Source: Salipaludibacillus aurantiacus
GTDB lineage: Bacteria; Bacillota; Bacilli; Bacillales; Salisediminibacteriaceae
Assembly: GCF_900111295.1 (NCBI RefSeq)
Contig: NZ_FOGT01000004.1
Coordinates: forward strand, 281,970 to 345,969
Length of the DNA stretch: 64,000 nt
Reading direction: 5' to 3'
Notes under the pieces: generated by a model
Told to the model about the DNA's origin: nothing
The model's database searches: none
What the model saw: the letters and a program-made list of their open reading frames with translations, nothing else
Shown here: piece after piece, positions 18,651-26,936 of the stretch
Position numbering within the stretch: position 1 is the stretch's first letter
Layout: each line of letters starts with the position of its first letter
Position numbers and translations under genes: made by a program

Positions 18651-18692
18651 GAAAAACCGAACAAATATATCGCAAGATTTGTTCGGTTCCCT
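18651..18692 (-). terminator. Rho-independent terminator of the YhfW-like gene
   Basis: Minus-strand AACCGAACAAATCTTG ... ATATTTGTTCGGTT followed by TTTCGC, about 40 bases after the stop codon. Confidence 0.75.
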
Positions 18693-18728
18693 TTAATAGT
18701 TCCTATTCTTTTGTGCCAGTTTAAGGTT

Positions 18729-20243
18729 TTAATCATCTAATTTTTCGAGAGGTTTAGTTGCAGGCCCTTCAATTACCGATCCGTCTGGTTCAAATCGTGA
18801 ACCGTGGCAAGGGCAGTCCCAGGATCTTTCAGCATTGTTCCAAGCAAGGTCGCATCCCATATGAGTACAGGTCGGTTTCACCAGGTTCAGGTTGCCATCC
18901 AGATCTTTGTAGGCTCCGGCTTTTTCTTTATCAGCCTGGACAAGGGCTCCTTCTCCGCGGCCAAGTTCGTCAAGTTCAGCGTCTTTTCTGTTAAACTTGC
19001 CTTTGAAAAATTCTTTTCCTACCGTTGCATTTTCTTTTAAGGCATTTTTTGTATCTTCTCCCGGATGAAATCTGTCCGGAGTGAACAGGTCAGCATACCG
19101 GTTCTCGTTGCCGCTGATTAAGTCAGAAATTATTAGGGAGGCTGCCGTTCCATTTGTCATCCCCCATTTAGCGAACCCGGTTGCCATAAATATATTTGTA
19201 TCTTTGTCGTTGACAGGTCCAATATAAGGCATCATATCAAGCGTCATAATATCCTGGGAAGACCAGCGGTAAGGAACGTCTGAGACCCCAAAATGCTCTT
19301 CAGCATAAGAGTAAAGGGTGTTATAGCTCTCAAGCGGGTTTTCGTGCTGGCCGGTTGGATGCCCTTCGCCTCCGATAATGAGAAGCTTTTCACCATCTTC
19401 ATTCATTGTGTACCTTATCGAACGTTTCGGTTCTTCCGCATTAATATACATCCCCTCAGGAATGTCAGTTGTTTTAACGGCAATTGAATAAGAACGTTCA
19501 ATATGCTGCCTGGCAAAAAAACCTCGCTCAAAGTCTTTAAACGGATAATGAGTAGCCATTACCACATACTTCGATGTAACAGAGTGGCCGCTCTCAGTGA
19601 GGACCTTTGGCTGCTCCCCTTTAATTATGTCGACTGCCCTTGTATTTTCAAAGATAGGCGTGTTGTTCTCTTTTAGATAAGCTACCAGGGGCAATAAGTA
19701 TTTCACAGGATGGAAATGTGCCTGGCCGTTCATTTTAAGAGCAGAAGTTACAGGGAAGGGGAGCGGAATGCTGTCGGTGAGGCCTCCGTCTATCCCAAGT
19801 GTTTCATACGCTTTTGCCTCTTTCTGTAATGTTTCATCCCCCTTATCAGTGGTGCTGTAAATATAAGCGTCCTGACGGGAGAAATCACAGGAAATATTAT
19901 GTTCTTTAATCACACTTTCAATAAACTTTAAAGCTTCCTCGTTCGCCTCATAGTAACGTTTAGCGTTATCTTCGCCAAACGTATCAATAAAGTAATCATA
20001 ATTTACTCCGTGCTGGGATGTAATTTTAGCCGTCGTATGGCCTGTAGTTCCCTCGATGAGTCTGCCGGCTTCTATCATAACCACTTTATAACCTTGTTTA
20101 ACAAGAGAGTAAGCGGCAGTAATTCCTGTAATTCCTGAACCGATAACGGTGACATCTGCATTCATATTTTCAGAGAGGGCGGGGAAACTGTCCATTTCTA
20201 AATCTCTCCACAGAGATTTGGTGTCAGATTGAAAAGTATTCAA
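18729..20243 (-). CDS. yhfW: FAD-dependent oxidoreductase with C-terminal Rieske domain (YhfW-like)
   Basis: 504 residues. N-terminal DAO/FAD domain: dinucleotide motif V-x-GSGITG at 35-40 with an acidic residue (MIEAG) closing beta-2, and the C-terminal FAD motif MPYIGP...NIFMATGFAKWGMTNG. The Rieske [2Fe-2S] domain (about 430-504) has ligands C459, H461, C477, H480 and disulfide cysteines C464 and C479 (CTHMGC, CPCHGS). B. subtilis YhfW has this same fusion; substrate unknown. TTG start with AAGGAGG 7 bases upstream. Confidence 0.9.
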   Translation of the reverse strand: MNTFQSDTKSLWRDLEMDSFPALSENMNADVTVIGSGITGITAAYSLVKQGYKVVMIEAGRLIEGTTGHTTAKITSQHGVNYDYFIDTFGEDNAKRYYEANEEALKFIESVIKEHNISCDFSRQDAYIYSTTDKGDETLQKEAKAYETLGIDGGLTDSIPLPFPVTSALKMNGQAHFHPVKYLLPLVAYLKENNTPIFENTRAVDIIKGEQPKVLTESGHSVTSKYVVMATHYPFKDFERGFFARQHIERSYSIAVKTTDIPEGMYINAEEPKRSIRYTMNEDGEKLLIIGGEGHPTGQHENPLESYNTLYSYAEEHFGVSDVPYRWSSQDIMTLDMMPYIGPVNDKDTNIFMATGFAKWGMTNGTAASLIISDLISGNENRYADLFTPDRFHPGEDTKNALKENATVGKEFFKGKFNRKDAELDELGRGEGALVQADKEKAGAYKDLDGNLNLVKPTCTHMGCDLAWNNAERSWDCPCHGSRFEPDGSVIEGPATKPLEKLDD

Positions 20244-20356
20244 TGTGTAACCTCCTTTTTAAGTATGGCAGTATAATGCAAATCCACAACATGCTAATGA
20301 AAAGCATTCGGAGGCCTCCGCATTAACTGCTTCTTATTTCCATGATTTAATCATAG

Positions 20357-20392
20357 AAAAGGGACTGAATAGGTAAATTCAGTCCCTTTCAC
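20357..20392 (-). terminator. Rho-independent terminator
   Basis: Minus-strand AAAGGGACTGAAT / ATTCAGTCCCTTT then TTCTATG; serves the small gene ending at 20435. Confidence 0.8.
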
Positions 20393-20434
20393 TCCGTCTT
20401 CCCTTAAAGGAATAGTGAAAAAACTGAGGTGAGC

Positions 20435-20605
20435 TTAATCATTCTTTCCCTCAAAGTCATCAGGGTTCTTCTCGGTATTATCTTTATTTTTTTCTTTATC
20501 TGCTACTTCACGTTGAGGGTCTAAATCCCGCTTAGGGTCTTTTTCTTTGAATTTCTGCTCTGGTGAATCACTGTTGCCCTTTTCAAATTTCTTGTTGTCT
20601 GCCAT
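20435..20605 (-). CDS. Small, highly charged hypothetical protein
   Basis: 56 residues (MADNKKFEKG...FEGKND), no hydrophobic stretch, about 60% Lys/Glu/Asp/Asn/Gln. GGAGGG ribosome binding site 6 bases before the ATG and its own terminator argue that it is real. Composition is that of small intrinsically disordered stress or spore proteins. Family not recognised. Confidence 0.65.
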   Translation of the reverse strand: MADNKKFEKGNSDSPEQKFKEKDPKRDLDPQREVADKEKNKDNTEKNPDDFEGKND

Positions 20606-20814
20606 ATCTATCCCTCCTGCATGTGGTTTATTACTCCCATTCCTCCTATAGCCGTTCAGTTAAACATCCTGTGAGGGTGTTTTGTTACAGAATTATCAAC
20701 CCCCGCGGCCCTCCTTATTATTTTTGACGGGGTATGCTGACCGCAATTGTCGAGATTCTTTAACCAAGTGTGGGTCAGCAGATTAAATAAGTGGGACAGA
20801 AATATATAAAGCGC

Positions 20815-21582
20815 CTATCTGTTTAGGGATCTGTATTTTAAATTTCTTAATTCATCAAAGTCTGTTTCAGCGACTCCATATTTTTCAAAGGGATAAAACC
20901 TCACTTTTTTAGTTTTACAAAATTGAATGAGGGGCTCTTTTTTAAACGCGGAAGGGTCTGTGAAGTCAGTTAGTTCTTTCATTTTCCAGTCTGCTTCAGC
21001 TTTCTGTAAATCCCACGGCGTGTGGTAAATCGGCCCTTTATAAATATTGTTTCCTTTCAACGTCCATAAACAGTATCTCTCAACAAGCCATTCTGTAAGA
21101 GAACCTCTTTCGGCGTAATAACGTTTTTCAGAGAGCGGGCGGTACTTTACCGATAAGCGTGCTTCCGGATAACCTCCGTGAGTCCGCCGGCTTTCAAAAT
21201 ACCGCCACTCTTTATTGTTTTCAAATGTCATATCCGCTTTAATATAAGGTAAAGAAAAGACCGTTCTTGCCCCCCGGACAGCTACGGGGCTGTCGGCATC
21301 AAGTGAGAAAAAATATACTCCCGGCTCATCATTAAAATTAACGTATGTTCTTACATTCAGCTCAAGAAACGAACTGAAAGGGATTTGGCCTGGCATGCCT
21401 CTCGGGCCGTTTCCATTTGCTTCAAACAGCACAACGCTGACCCAGGCTTGCCCATCGTATGTTTCAATCTCAAACGGGGGAGGAACATAAGGTCTTAAAG
21501 CCTCGTAAGGCACAGGCCAGTGCATGAAGAGCAAATTGTCCCAAACTTGTCTGGCTATCCAGGGCCATTTTCTTTTTCTCAT
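20815..21582 (-). CDS. yqjF: YqjF family protein (DUF2071)
   Basis: 255 residues of the YqjF/DUF2071 family, acetoacetate decarboxylase-like fold. Typical text: MHWPVPYEALRPYVPPPFEIE near the start, ELNVRTYV, GVYFFSLDADSPVAVRGARTVFSLPY, and a closing basic tail. No function is established for the bacterial family; it lacks an obvious catalytic Lys assignment from sequence alone. Ribosome binding site GGAGGAAG. Stands alone between divergent neighbours. Confidence 0.85.
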   Translation of the reverse strand: MRKRKWPWIARQVWDNLLFMHWPVPYEALRPYVPPPFEIETYDGQAWVSVVLFEANGNGPRGMPGQIPFSSFLELNVRTYVNFNDEPGVYFFSLDADSPVAVRGARTVFSLPYIKADMTFENNKEWRYFESRRTHGGYPEARLSVKYRPLSEKRYYAERGSLTEWLVERYCLWTLKGNNIYKGPIYHTPWDLQKAEADWKMKELTDFTDPSAFKKEPLIQFCKTKKVRFYPFEKYGVAETDFDELRNLKYRSLNR

Positions 21583-21735
21583 TGCCGCTTCCTCCTAACA
21601 ACTGTGTTTTCTGTTCTTTGCCCCTTTTTATCAGGTTAAAAACAGATTTTATCTTTTATTGCCTATCTTCTTACTATAATATTTAACGCAGGAAGAGATT
21701 AACAAAACGACTATACACAAGGAGGGAACAGGTTA

Positions 21736-22542
21736 GTGATACGTGTAAATGGTGTACGGCTGAATTTAAAATTTTACGGGGAGGGGGAGCCGGTCATTCT
21801 ATTGCACGGGCTGGGAGGGTCTTTAGAAGGAATGGCTACGCTTGCTAAGGGCCTTATGGACAAATACAGAGTGATAGCGTACGATTGCCGCGGCCACGGG
21901 AGAAGCGAAAAGCCGGCGGTCTATTCACTTGAGGACCATGCTAAGGATCTCATCGGACTGGTTGATTATTTTGGGTATGAAAAAGTAAAAGCTGTTGGTT
22001 TTTCGATGGGAAGCTATATAACTATGAATGCAGCCGCTATCCACCCTGACCGTTTTGAAAAAATGGTTCTGATTGCCCCTAAAATAAAAGGGGATATGTC
22101 TTCGGTGGAAAGGCTGTTAAATGAACAAGGGCTGAACGCCCTCACAGCTTCTCCTTTACAGCGGTACCTTGTCTTGAGAAAAGCAGCCTTTTCACCAGAC
22201 ACCTCTTTTGTTAAAAAATTAAAGCTTATGTGCCTTGCCGGCTCTTCAAAATTAACCCGGTGCCAGTCGTCCGCTGCCGCAGAAGCTCTGCGGGGATTTG
22301 ATTTAAGGCAGAGGCTTTCTGACATCACTGTCAAAACACTTGTTTGTTCAGGGAAGCATGATGGAATAAACCCTCCTTCAGACGGTGAAGAAACAGCAGC
22401 ACTTTTACCAGAAGCTCAATTTGTTTTATTCAAAAACTCAGGGCATCACATTATCATTGAAGAGGAGAAACGCTGTTTAACTATCATTAGGAAGTTTTTT
22501 GAAGGTAGAACTTTACCTTTTAGCGGAGAAGTCCCTGAATAA
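21736..22542 (+). CDS. Alpha/beta hydrolase
   Basis: 268 residues, alpha/beta hydrolase fold. HGLGGS near 24-29 forms the oxyanion region, the nucleophile Ser is in GFSMGS (about 93-98), the acid is in GKHDGINPP and the His in SGHHI. The DCRGHGRSEKP motif is typical of the esterase/epoxide-hydrolase-like group. Substrate unknown. GTG start with GGAGGG 8 bases upstream. Confidence 0.88.
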   Translation: MIRVNGVRLNLKFYGEGEPVILLHGLGGSLEGMATLAKGLMDKYRVIAYDCRGHGRSEKPAVYSLEDHAKDLIGLVDYFGYEKVKAVGFSMGSYITMNAAAIHPDRFEKMVLIAPKIKGDMSSVERLLNEQGLNALTASPLQRYLVLRKAAFSPDTSFVKKLKLMCLAGSSKLTRCQSSAAAEALRGFDLRQRLSDITVKTLVCSGKHDGINPPSDGEETAALLPEAQFVLFKNSGHHIIIEEEKRCLTIIRKFFEGRTLPFSGEVPE

Positions 22543-22575
22543 ACATAAGAGGCTGAAGGGTTTAAGCAGGAGGAG

Positions 22576-22616
22576 CTTTCCGGCAGAGAACCAGACAGAC
22601 GTCACTGCCGGAAAGA
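22576..22616. terminator. Long hairpin between convergent genes
   Basis: CTTTCCGGCAG ... CTGCCGGAAAG, an 11-bp perfect stem between the hydrolase and the next minus-strand gene. Neither side has a strong T run, so termination efficiency is doubtful. Confidence 0.45.
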
Positions 22617-22618
22617 GA

Positions 22619-23407
22619 TTAGTAGGGGTAGCGCAGGTCTTTAAGTTCCTGTTTTCTAATATCATCTTTAAAATTTCTGTATTTATCTTTCGTAAGTTTA
22701 AGCATTTTTTCAGGATTTTTGTGTTTGACCACAGGCAGGTTCTCAAGTTCGTGGCGCATATTTTCCTCGTTCTGAAGGAGCTGAAAATAGAACACCCGAT
22801 GGTTCTGTTTAAGTTTATCCCACAGTTCTTCTTCTTTCATCGCTTTGACCCACTGATTCAGGCAGTCTGTATTCTCAGCTGTTTCTCTCATAATTTCATA
22901 ATGGAGCACTTCCAGGCTCGCACTTGTATGGATGGCTAATTCAAGCTCTTCTTCTGTCAATGGCTGGCCTTTCTTCTGAAGTTCAGCTAATTTAGCGAAG
23001 AAATCAGCGTACAGGTTTTTAAAGTACGTCTGTTTATCATAAAGTGACTGAATCAGAGCGTGGCCTTCTTCAAGAGCTTCTGAATATACTTGTTCAGATA
23101 AAGCTAAAGGAGCTGTAAAAAAATCATCATTTATAGAGACCCTTACTTTTCCTGTGACATGGATATGATTCATCAGCCTGTAAAATTGAAAAAGAGGTTT
23201 GTGAGCCTTCCTGGCATCACTTTCTGCTTCCTCTTTTTTATTATCAGAAAGAACTGCCATTCCTTGTAAATTAGAAAATTTTAAATAACTTATTAAGAAG
23301 TAAAACGTGCCGTTTATTTCCCACGGCAGCGTATTAACTGATATTTTTTCAAATAGTTTTTTAAACTTTCGTGCCCGCTTCCGCACTGTGTAGACAGATT
23401 TTTCCAT
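22619..23407 (-). CDS. Hypothetical protein, helical, cytoplasmic
   Basis: 262 residues, rich in Lys/Glu and in long amphipathic helices, no signal peptide or membrane segment. It opens with a basic segment (VRKRARKFKKLFEK), holds KVRVSINDDFF in the middle and a helical second half with many Glu-Leu pairs. I recognise no family. AAAGGTGA precedes the ATG. Divergent from the toxin locus, with its promoter presumably between 23408 and 23520. Confidence 0.65.
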   Translation of the reverse strand: MEKSVYTVRKRARKFKKLFEKISVNTLPWEINGTFYFLISYLKFSNLQGMAVLSDNKKEEAESDARKAHKPLFQFYRLMNHIHVTGKVRVSINDDFFTAPLALSEQVYSEALEEGHALIQSLYDKQTYFKNLYADFFAKLAELQKKGQPLTEEELELAIHTSASLEVLHYEIMRETAENTDCLNQWVKAMKEEELWDKLKQNHRVFYFQLLQNEENMRHELENLPVVKHKNPEKMLKLTKDKYRNFKDDIRKQELKDLRYPY

Positions 23408-23532
23408 GCTGACTCACCTTTCCTGTTATAAAGGATATACTGTTCTATTTATATTGGCTCTGTCACTAGCCATTAAATTCTAGGAAAACAATGGATTATA
23501 TTCCTAAATTTAAATTTGTGAACATAGTTTTA

Positions 23533-23561
23533 TAGAAATACGAACGTACGTTTGCTATAAT
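23533..23561 (+). promoter_or_regulatory. Toxin promoter (extended -10)
   Basis: Perfect extended -10 TGCTATAAT (TATAAT 23556-23561), 17-base spacer, and -35 TAGAAA (4 of 6). Transcription would start near 23568, about 55 bases before the toxin ATG. The spacer is occupied by a LexA-type palindrome. Confidence 0.75.
23541..23554. promoter_or_regulatory. LexA (SOS) box in the toxin promoter
   Basis: CGAACGTACGTTTG matches the Gram-positive LexA/DinR consensus CGAAC-R-N-R-Y-GTTY-(C/G), with both half-sites intact. It lies exactly between -35 and -10 of the toxin promoter, where bound LexA would block polymerase. SOS induction would then release toxin expression. Assignment rests on motif and position only. 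Confidence 0.75.
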
Positions 23562-23623
23562 AGGTAATGCAACTATATAAAGCAAGGTGGCGGCTGAGCC
23601 CTCTAAGAAAGGGGGTGAGGCTT

Positions 23624-23731
23624 ATGACGTCATACGAAGCATTAAGTCTAATTTCGCAGTTCAGTCTCGTGCTGATTGCGGTCCTCACATTATTCGTAAC
23701 CATTGTCGTCTATATGCACAAAAAGAAATAG
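23624..23731 (+). CDS. Type I toxin, holin-like (TxpA/BsrG-type membrane peptide)
   Basis: 35 residues: MTSYEALSLISQF, a ~20-residue hydrophobic span (SLVLIAVLTLFVTIVVYM), then HKKK. This is the pattern of the small 'putative holin-like toxin' family found in type I toxin-antitoxin loci of Bacilli: polar N-terminus, one membrane helix, short basic C-terminus. A strong ribosome binding site GGGGGTGAGG precedes the ATG; it can partly pair with AGCCCTC upstream, a way such mRNAs limit translation. A convergent antisense RNA overlaps the 3' end. Confidence 0.85.
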   Translation: MTSYEALSLISQFSLVLIAVLTLFVTIVVYMHKKK

Positions 23732-23862
23732 CCACCCTGCAGCCAAACAAAGGTGACTATTTCCAATAGCACTTGAAAATGTTGGTCAGCCGCTGTTGAC
23801 GCGGCATATGGTTGCTCAGGCCGGGCGTTGCCGCGCCCGGTCTTTTCAGCATATCTCATGTT
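23716..23862 (-). ncRNA. Predicted antisense antitoxin RNA
   Basis: A minus-strand transcript from the promoter at 23869-23898 would run about 145 bases to a hairpin AAATAGTCACC ... GGTGGCTATTT (23726-23762) followed by CTTTTTGTG. It thus covers the 3' untranslated region and the end of the toxin coding sequence, the arrangement of B. subtilis RatA/TxpA and BsrG/SR4. Predicted role: base-pair with the toxin mRNA and promote its decay. Ends are inferred. Confidence 0.7.
23818..23847 (+). terminator. Terminator of the toxin mRNA
   Basis: GGCCGGGCG / CGCCCGG-TC hairpin followed by TCTTTTC, about 90 bases after the toxin stop; the mRNA 3' region therefore pairs with the antisense RNA over more than 100 bases. 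Confidence 0.75.
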
Positions 23863-23868
23863 ACTGTT

Positions 23869-23898
23869 ATTATACATTAAACACAGCTTTTATGGCAA
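23869..23898 (-). promoter_or_regulatory. Antitoxin RNA promoter
   Basis: On the minus strand TTGCCA (5 of 6 to the -35 consensus), 18 bases, TATAAT (perfect -10). A strong constitutive-looking promoter pointing at the toxin gene, as expected for an antitoxin RNA that must outnumber the toxin mRNA. Confidence 0.7.
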
Positions 23899-24054
23899 TC
23901 GGGTTATAAAGCTCTCAATACCCGCAGACGTTGTGAAATGTAGGTGAAGTTTGGTTCATAATATAGTATTTCTTTTTAAAATTAGGTATGATCACTTTGA
24001 ACATATTAATACTATCTTTAAAGGATAAAGTATAAATTGTGGGGTGGGAAAGTT

Positions 24055-24900
24055 ATGAAAAATGTATGGTTTACCGCTTTTATAATTAGTTTATCATTCA
24101 TTTTGGCAGCTTGCGGCCAGTCAGAGACAGAGAGTGAAAACAATGGGCCTGTCAGTGTGAACGATATCAATACTGAACAGCTTGAAGTGGAGCTGATTAT
24201 TCCGGACACAGCGGATCCCGGCGATGAAGTCTCTCTTGAAGCTCTGGTGACTCAAGGCGATGAAAAAGTAGACGATGCCAGCGAAGTCATTTTTGAAGTA
24301 TGGATTGACGGACAGAAAAGTGACAGTGATATGATTGAAGCAGATTATCCTGGTGAGGAAGGAAGGTATGAGGTCACTTATGAATTCACCGAGGAAGAGG
24401 TTTATATGGTTCAGCCTCATGTCACCGCACGAGGCATGCATGTGATGCCGGTTGGAGAAATCGTGGTGGGCGATGCCGAGCCTCGGAAAGAAGACGGAAA
24501 TAACGAGGTCCAGGAAAATAATGGAGATCATAACCACGGGCACACAAATGAAGAAAACGATCATGGGCATAACCATGAAGACGGCAGACACGACGATGGG
24601 CAACTTCACGAAGCTATGTCAGTTGACTGGAAAACTGAACAGCCGATACAGGCAGGTGAAGAAACCTCCTTACGTATAGAAGCAGAGTGGGAAGAAAGTA
24701 CTTGGAGCGGCGGGGAGGTTCAGTTTGAAATTTGGACGCATGGAGATGAGCGCAGGGAATGGTTTGAAGCTGAGGAAACTGAAGAAGGTATTTATGAGGT
24801 GAACCATTCCTTTGATGAACCTGGAGAGTATCACGTGATGGTCCATCTTGAAGATGATGAGATTCATGAACACATTCAATTTATGGCAGACGTTGAGTAG
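24055..24900 (+). CDS. Lipoprotein with two YtkA/FixH-like domains and a His-rich linker
   Basis: 282 residues from the ATG at 24055 (in-frame ATG 24037 lacks a ribosome binding site). Lipoprotein signal ending I-L-A-A-C. Two similar ~90-residue beta domains (about 45-135 and 190-280) each resemble the FixH/YtkA-like immunoglobulin-type domain; text such as EVIFEVWIDG / EVQFEIWTHG, EGRYEVTYEF / EGIYEVNHSF and HVMPVGEI / HVMVHLED shows the internal duplication. Between them lies a stretch very rich in His, Asp, Asn and Gly that could bind Cu, Zn or Ni. Extracytoplasmic; possibly a metal chaperone or redox-enzyme assembly factor. Confidence 0.8.
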   Translation: MKNVWFTAFIISLSFILAACGQSETESENNGPVSVNDINTEQLEVELIIPDTADPGDEVSLEALVTQGDEKVDDASEVIFEVWIDGQKSDSDMIEADYPGEEGRYEVTYEFTEEEVYMVQPHVTARGMHVMPVGEIVVGDAEPRKEDGNNEVQENNGDHNHGHTNEENDHGHNHEDGRHDDGQLHEAMSVDWKTEQPIQAGEETSLRIEAEWEESTWSGGEVQFEIWTHGDERREWFEAEETEEGIYEVNHSFDEPGEYHVMVHLEDDEIHEHIQFMADVE

Positions 24901-24930
24901 AGGATTAAGTCATTCTCCCGAAAGGCCAGC

Positions 24931-24969
24931 AAGCCCCTCACATTTCAGATCTGAAATGAGGGGCTTTTA
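24931..24969 (+). terminator. Rho-independent terminator
   Basis: AAGCCCCTCA-CATTTCAG / CTGAAATG-AGGGGCTT hairpin then TTAATTTC, after the YtkA-like lipoprotein gene. Confidence 0.85.
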
Positions 24970-25147
24970 ATTTCGCTGGCATTAACTGTATGCCTGTGGT
25001 GTAGGTCTTCGCCGAAAGTGAACCGGCATATTAAGTAAAGTTTTATAATAACATTTCTGTGCTGTTCCGGTTAAAAGTTGTTATTCCCGGGAATCAGACA
25101 AATACCTTTTTATTTTTGGAGCCGATATGTAAAAAAGCTGCACTCAC

Positions 25148-25176
25148 TTTACTATCTTGTATATACAAGTTATAAT
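25148..25176 (+). promoter_or_regulatory. treA promoter with TreR operator in the spacer
   Basis: -35 TTTACT (25148-25153), 17-base spacer, -10 TATAAT (25171-25176). The spacer contains the perfect palindrome CTTGTATATACAAG (25156-25169), which fits the TTGTATATACAA operator of TreR in B. subtilis. Bound TreR would cover the promoter; trehalose-6-phosphate should release it. Confidence 0.88.
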
Positions 25177-25191
25177 AAGCCTATAAATTTC

Positions 25192-25205
25192 TGAAAACGT
25201 TTAAC
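25192..25205 (+). promoter_or_regulatory. Probable cre site (CcpA)
   Basis: TGAAAACGTTTAAC agrees with 12 of 14 positions of the CcpA operator consensus, with the central CG intact. It lies just after the predicted transcription start of treA, where CcpA would cause glucose repression, as known for the B. subtilis tre genes. Confidence 0.55.
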
Positions 25206-25219
25206 CGGAGGGATTCTTA

Positions 25220-26914
25220 ATGAGTGAACAAATGAATGAATGGTGGAGAAAGTCTGCCGTCTACCAGATTTATCCTAAAAGTTTTAATGATACGACTGGC
25301 AATGGTGTAGGAGATCTTCAAGGAATTATTAATAAACTGGACTATTTAAAAGGCTTAGGCGTAGATGTTCTATGGCTGACGCCTGTTTATCAATCGCCTC
25401 AGCGGGATAACGGCTACGACATCAGCGATTACTACAGTATCCACGAAGAATACGGTACGATGGAAGATTTTGACCAGCTTCTTGAAGAGGCCCACGAACG
25501 AGGCCTTAAAATTATTATGGATATTGTGGTGAACCATACGTCCACAGAGCATGCCTGGTTTAAAGAATCGGCTCAATCTAAAGAAAATTCATACCGGGAT
25601 TATTATATTTGGAAAGATCCGGTAAACGGAGAGGAACCGACGAACTGGCAGTCCAAATTTGGCGGAAACGCCTGGAAATATGATGAGAAAACAGGCCAGT
25701 ATTATCTGCATTTATTTGATGTCACACAGGCAGACCTCAATTGGGAAAATGAAAACGTGCGAAGAGATGTGTACGATATGATGCACTACTGGTTTAAAAA
25801 AGGAGTGGATGGTTTCCGGCTGGATGTCATCAACCTTATTTCAAAAGACCAGCGATTCCCAAATGATGACGGAAGTGTCGCGCCTGGAGATGGAAGAAAG
25901 TTCTATACAGACGGTCCCCGGGTTCATGAGTTTATGCAGGAAATGAATAAAGAAGTTTTTTCACATTATGATGTGATGACGGTAGGGGAAATGAGTTCAA
26001 CGACAATTGACCATTGTATTAAATATACGCGTCCGGACAGAAATGAGTTAAGCATGACGTTCAATTTCCACCATTTAAAAGTGGATTATCCGAACGGAGA
26101 AAAATGGGCTGTGGCTGATTTCGACTTTCAGGCGCTCAAAGATATTCTTTCGAAATGGCAGACTGAAATGCATAGAGGAGGCGGCTGGAATGCTTTGTTC
26201 TGGTGTAATCATGACCAGCCCCGAGTCGTGTCGCGCTATGGAAATGACGGACGCTATCATAGGGAATCAGCGAAGATGCTGGCTACCACCATTCATATGA
26301 TGCAGGGGACGCCTTATATTTACCAGGGTGAAGAGTTCGGGATGACCAATCCTAAATTTCCATCCATCGATGATTACCGTGACGTTGAAACGCTAAACCT
26401 TTACGAGTCTAAAAAGAGGGAAGGCATTCCCGACCAGGAGATTCTTCAAGTCATACAGGAGAAATCCAGGGATAATTCCAGGACACCAGTTCAATGGAGT
26501 GATGAGAAGAACGGCGGTTTTACTAACGGTCAGCCGTGGATTCCAGTTGCCTCCAATTACCCTGAAATAAACGCTGAAAATGCCTTGAAAGATGATGATT
26601 CAATCTTTTTTCATTATAAAAAGCTGATTCAGCTTAGAAAAGATCTGGACATCATCACTTATGGTGATTATCAGCTGATTCTTGAAGATGATGACCGACT
26701 GTTTGCGTATGTCCGTCATTACGGGGATGAAAAGCTTGTCGTTATTAACCACTTTTATGACGGAGAAGCGGAATTCAATGCTCCTGAACATCTGGACCTG
26801 GGCGATTATAAGGCTGAACTTGTTCTTTCCAATTATGAAGACAGCAGCCAGTTAAGCAATACACTGACACTGCGGCCTTATGAGTCCCTTGTTTATCATT
26901 TGAAGAAAGCATGA
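25220..26914 (+). CDS. treA: Phospho-alpha-(1,1)-glucosidase (trehalose-6-phosphate hydrolase) TreA
   Basis: 564-residue GH13 enzyme that splits trehalose-6-phosphate into glucose and glucose-6-phosphate in the cytoplasm. Catalytic triad: D202 (GFRLDV), E257 (VGEM) and D332 (NHDQPR). Text is very close to B. subtilis TreA across its length (for example WWRKSAVYQIYPKSFND, FHHLKVDYPNGEKWA, YLHLFDVTQADLNWENE), which separates it from oligo-1,6-glucosidase. Followed after 22 bases by treR. The PTS permease treP, first gene of this operon in B. subtilis, is not next to it. Confidence 0.95.
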   Translation: MSEQMNEWWRKSAVYQIYPKSFNDTTGNGVGDLQGIINKLDYLKGLGVDVLWLTPVYQSPQRDNGYDISDYYSIHEEYGTMEDFDQLLEEAHERGLKIIMDIVVNHTSTEHAWFKESAQSKENSYRDYYIWKDPVNGEEPTNWQSKFGGNAWKYDEKTGQYYLHLFDVTQADLNWENENVRRDVYDMMHYWFKKGVDGFRLDVINLISKDQRFPNDDGSVAPGDGRKFYTDGPRVHEFMQEMNKEVFSHYDVMTVGEMSSTTIDHCIKYTRPDRNELSMTFNFHHLKVDYPNGEKWAVADFDFQALKDILSKWQTEMHRGGGWNALFWCNHDQPRVVSRYGNDGRYHRESAKMLATTIHMMQGTPYIYQGEEFGMTNPKFPSIDDYRDVETLNLYESKKREGIPDQEILQVIQEKSRDNSRTPVQWSDEKNGGFTNGQPWIPVASNYPEINAENALKDDDSIFFHYKKLIQLRKDLDIITYGDYQLILEDDDRLFAYVRHYGDEKLVVINHFYDGEAEFNAPEHLDLGDYKAELVLSNYEDSSQLSNTLTLRPYESLVYHLKKA

Positions 26915-26936
26915 TAAACTAAAATTGGTGATGCCC

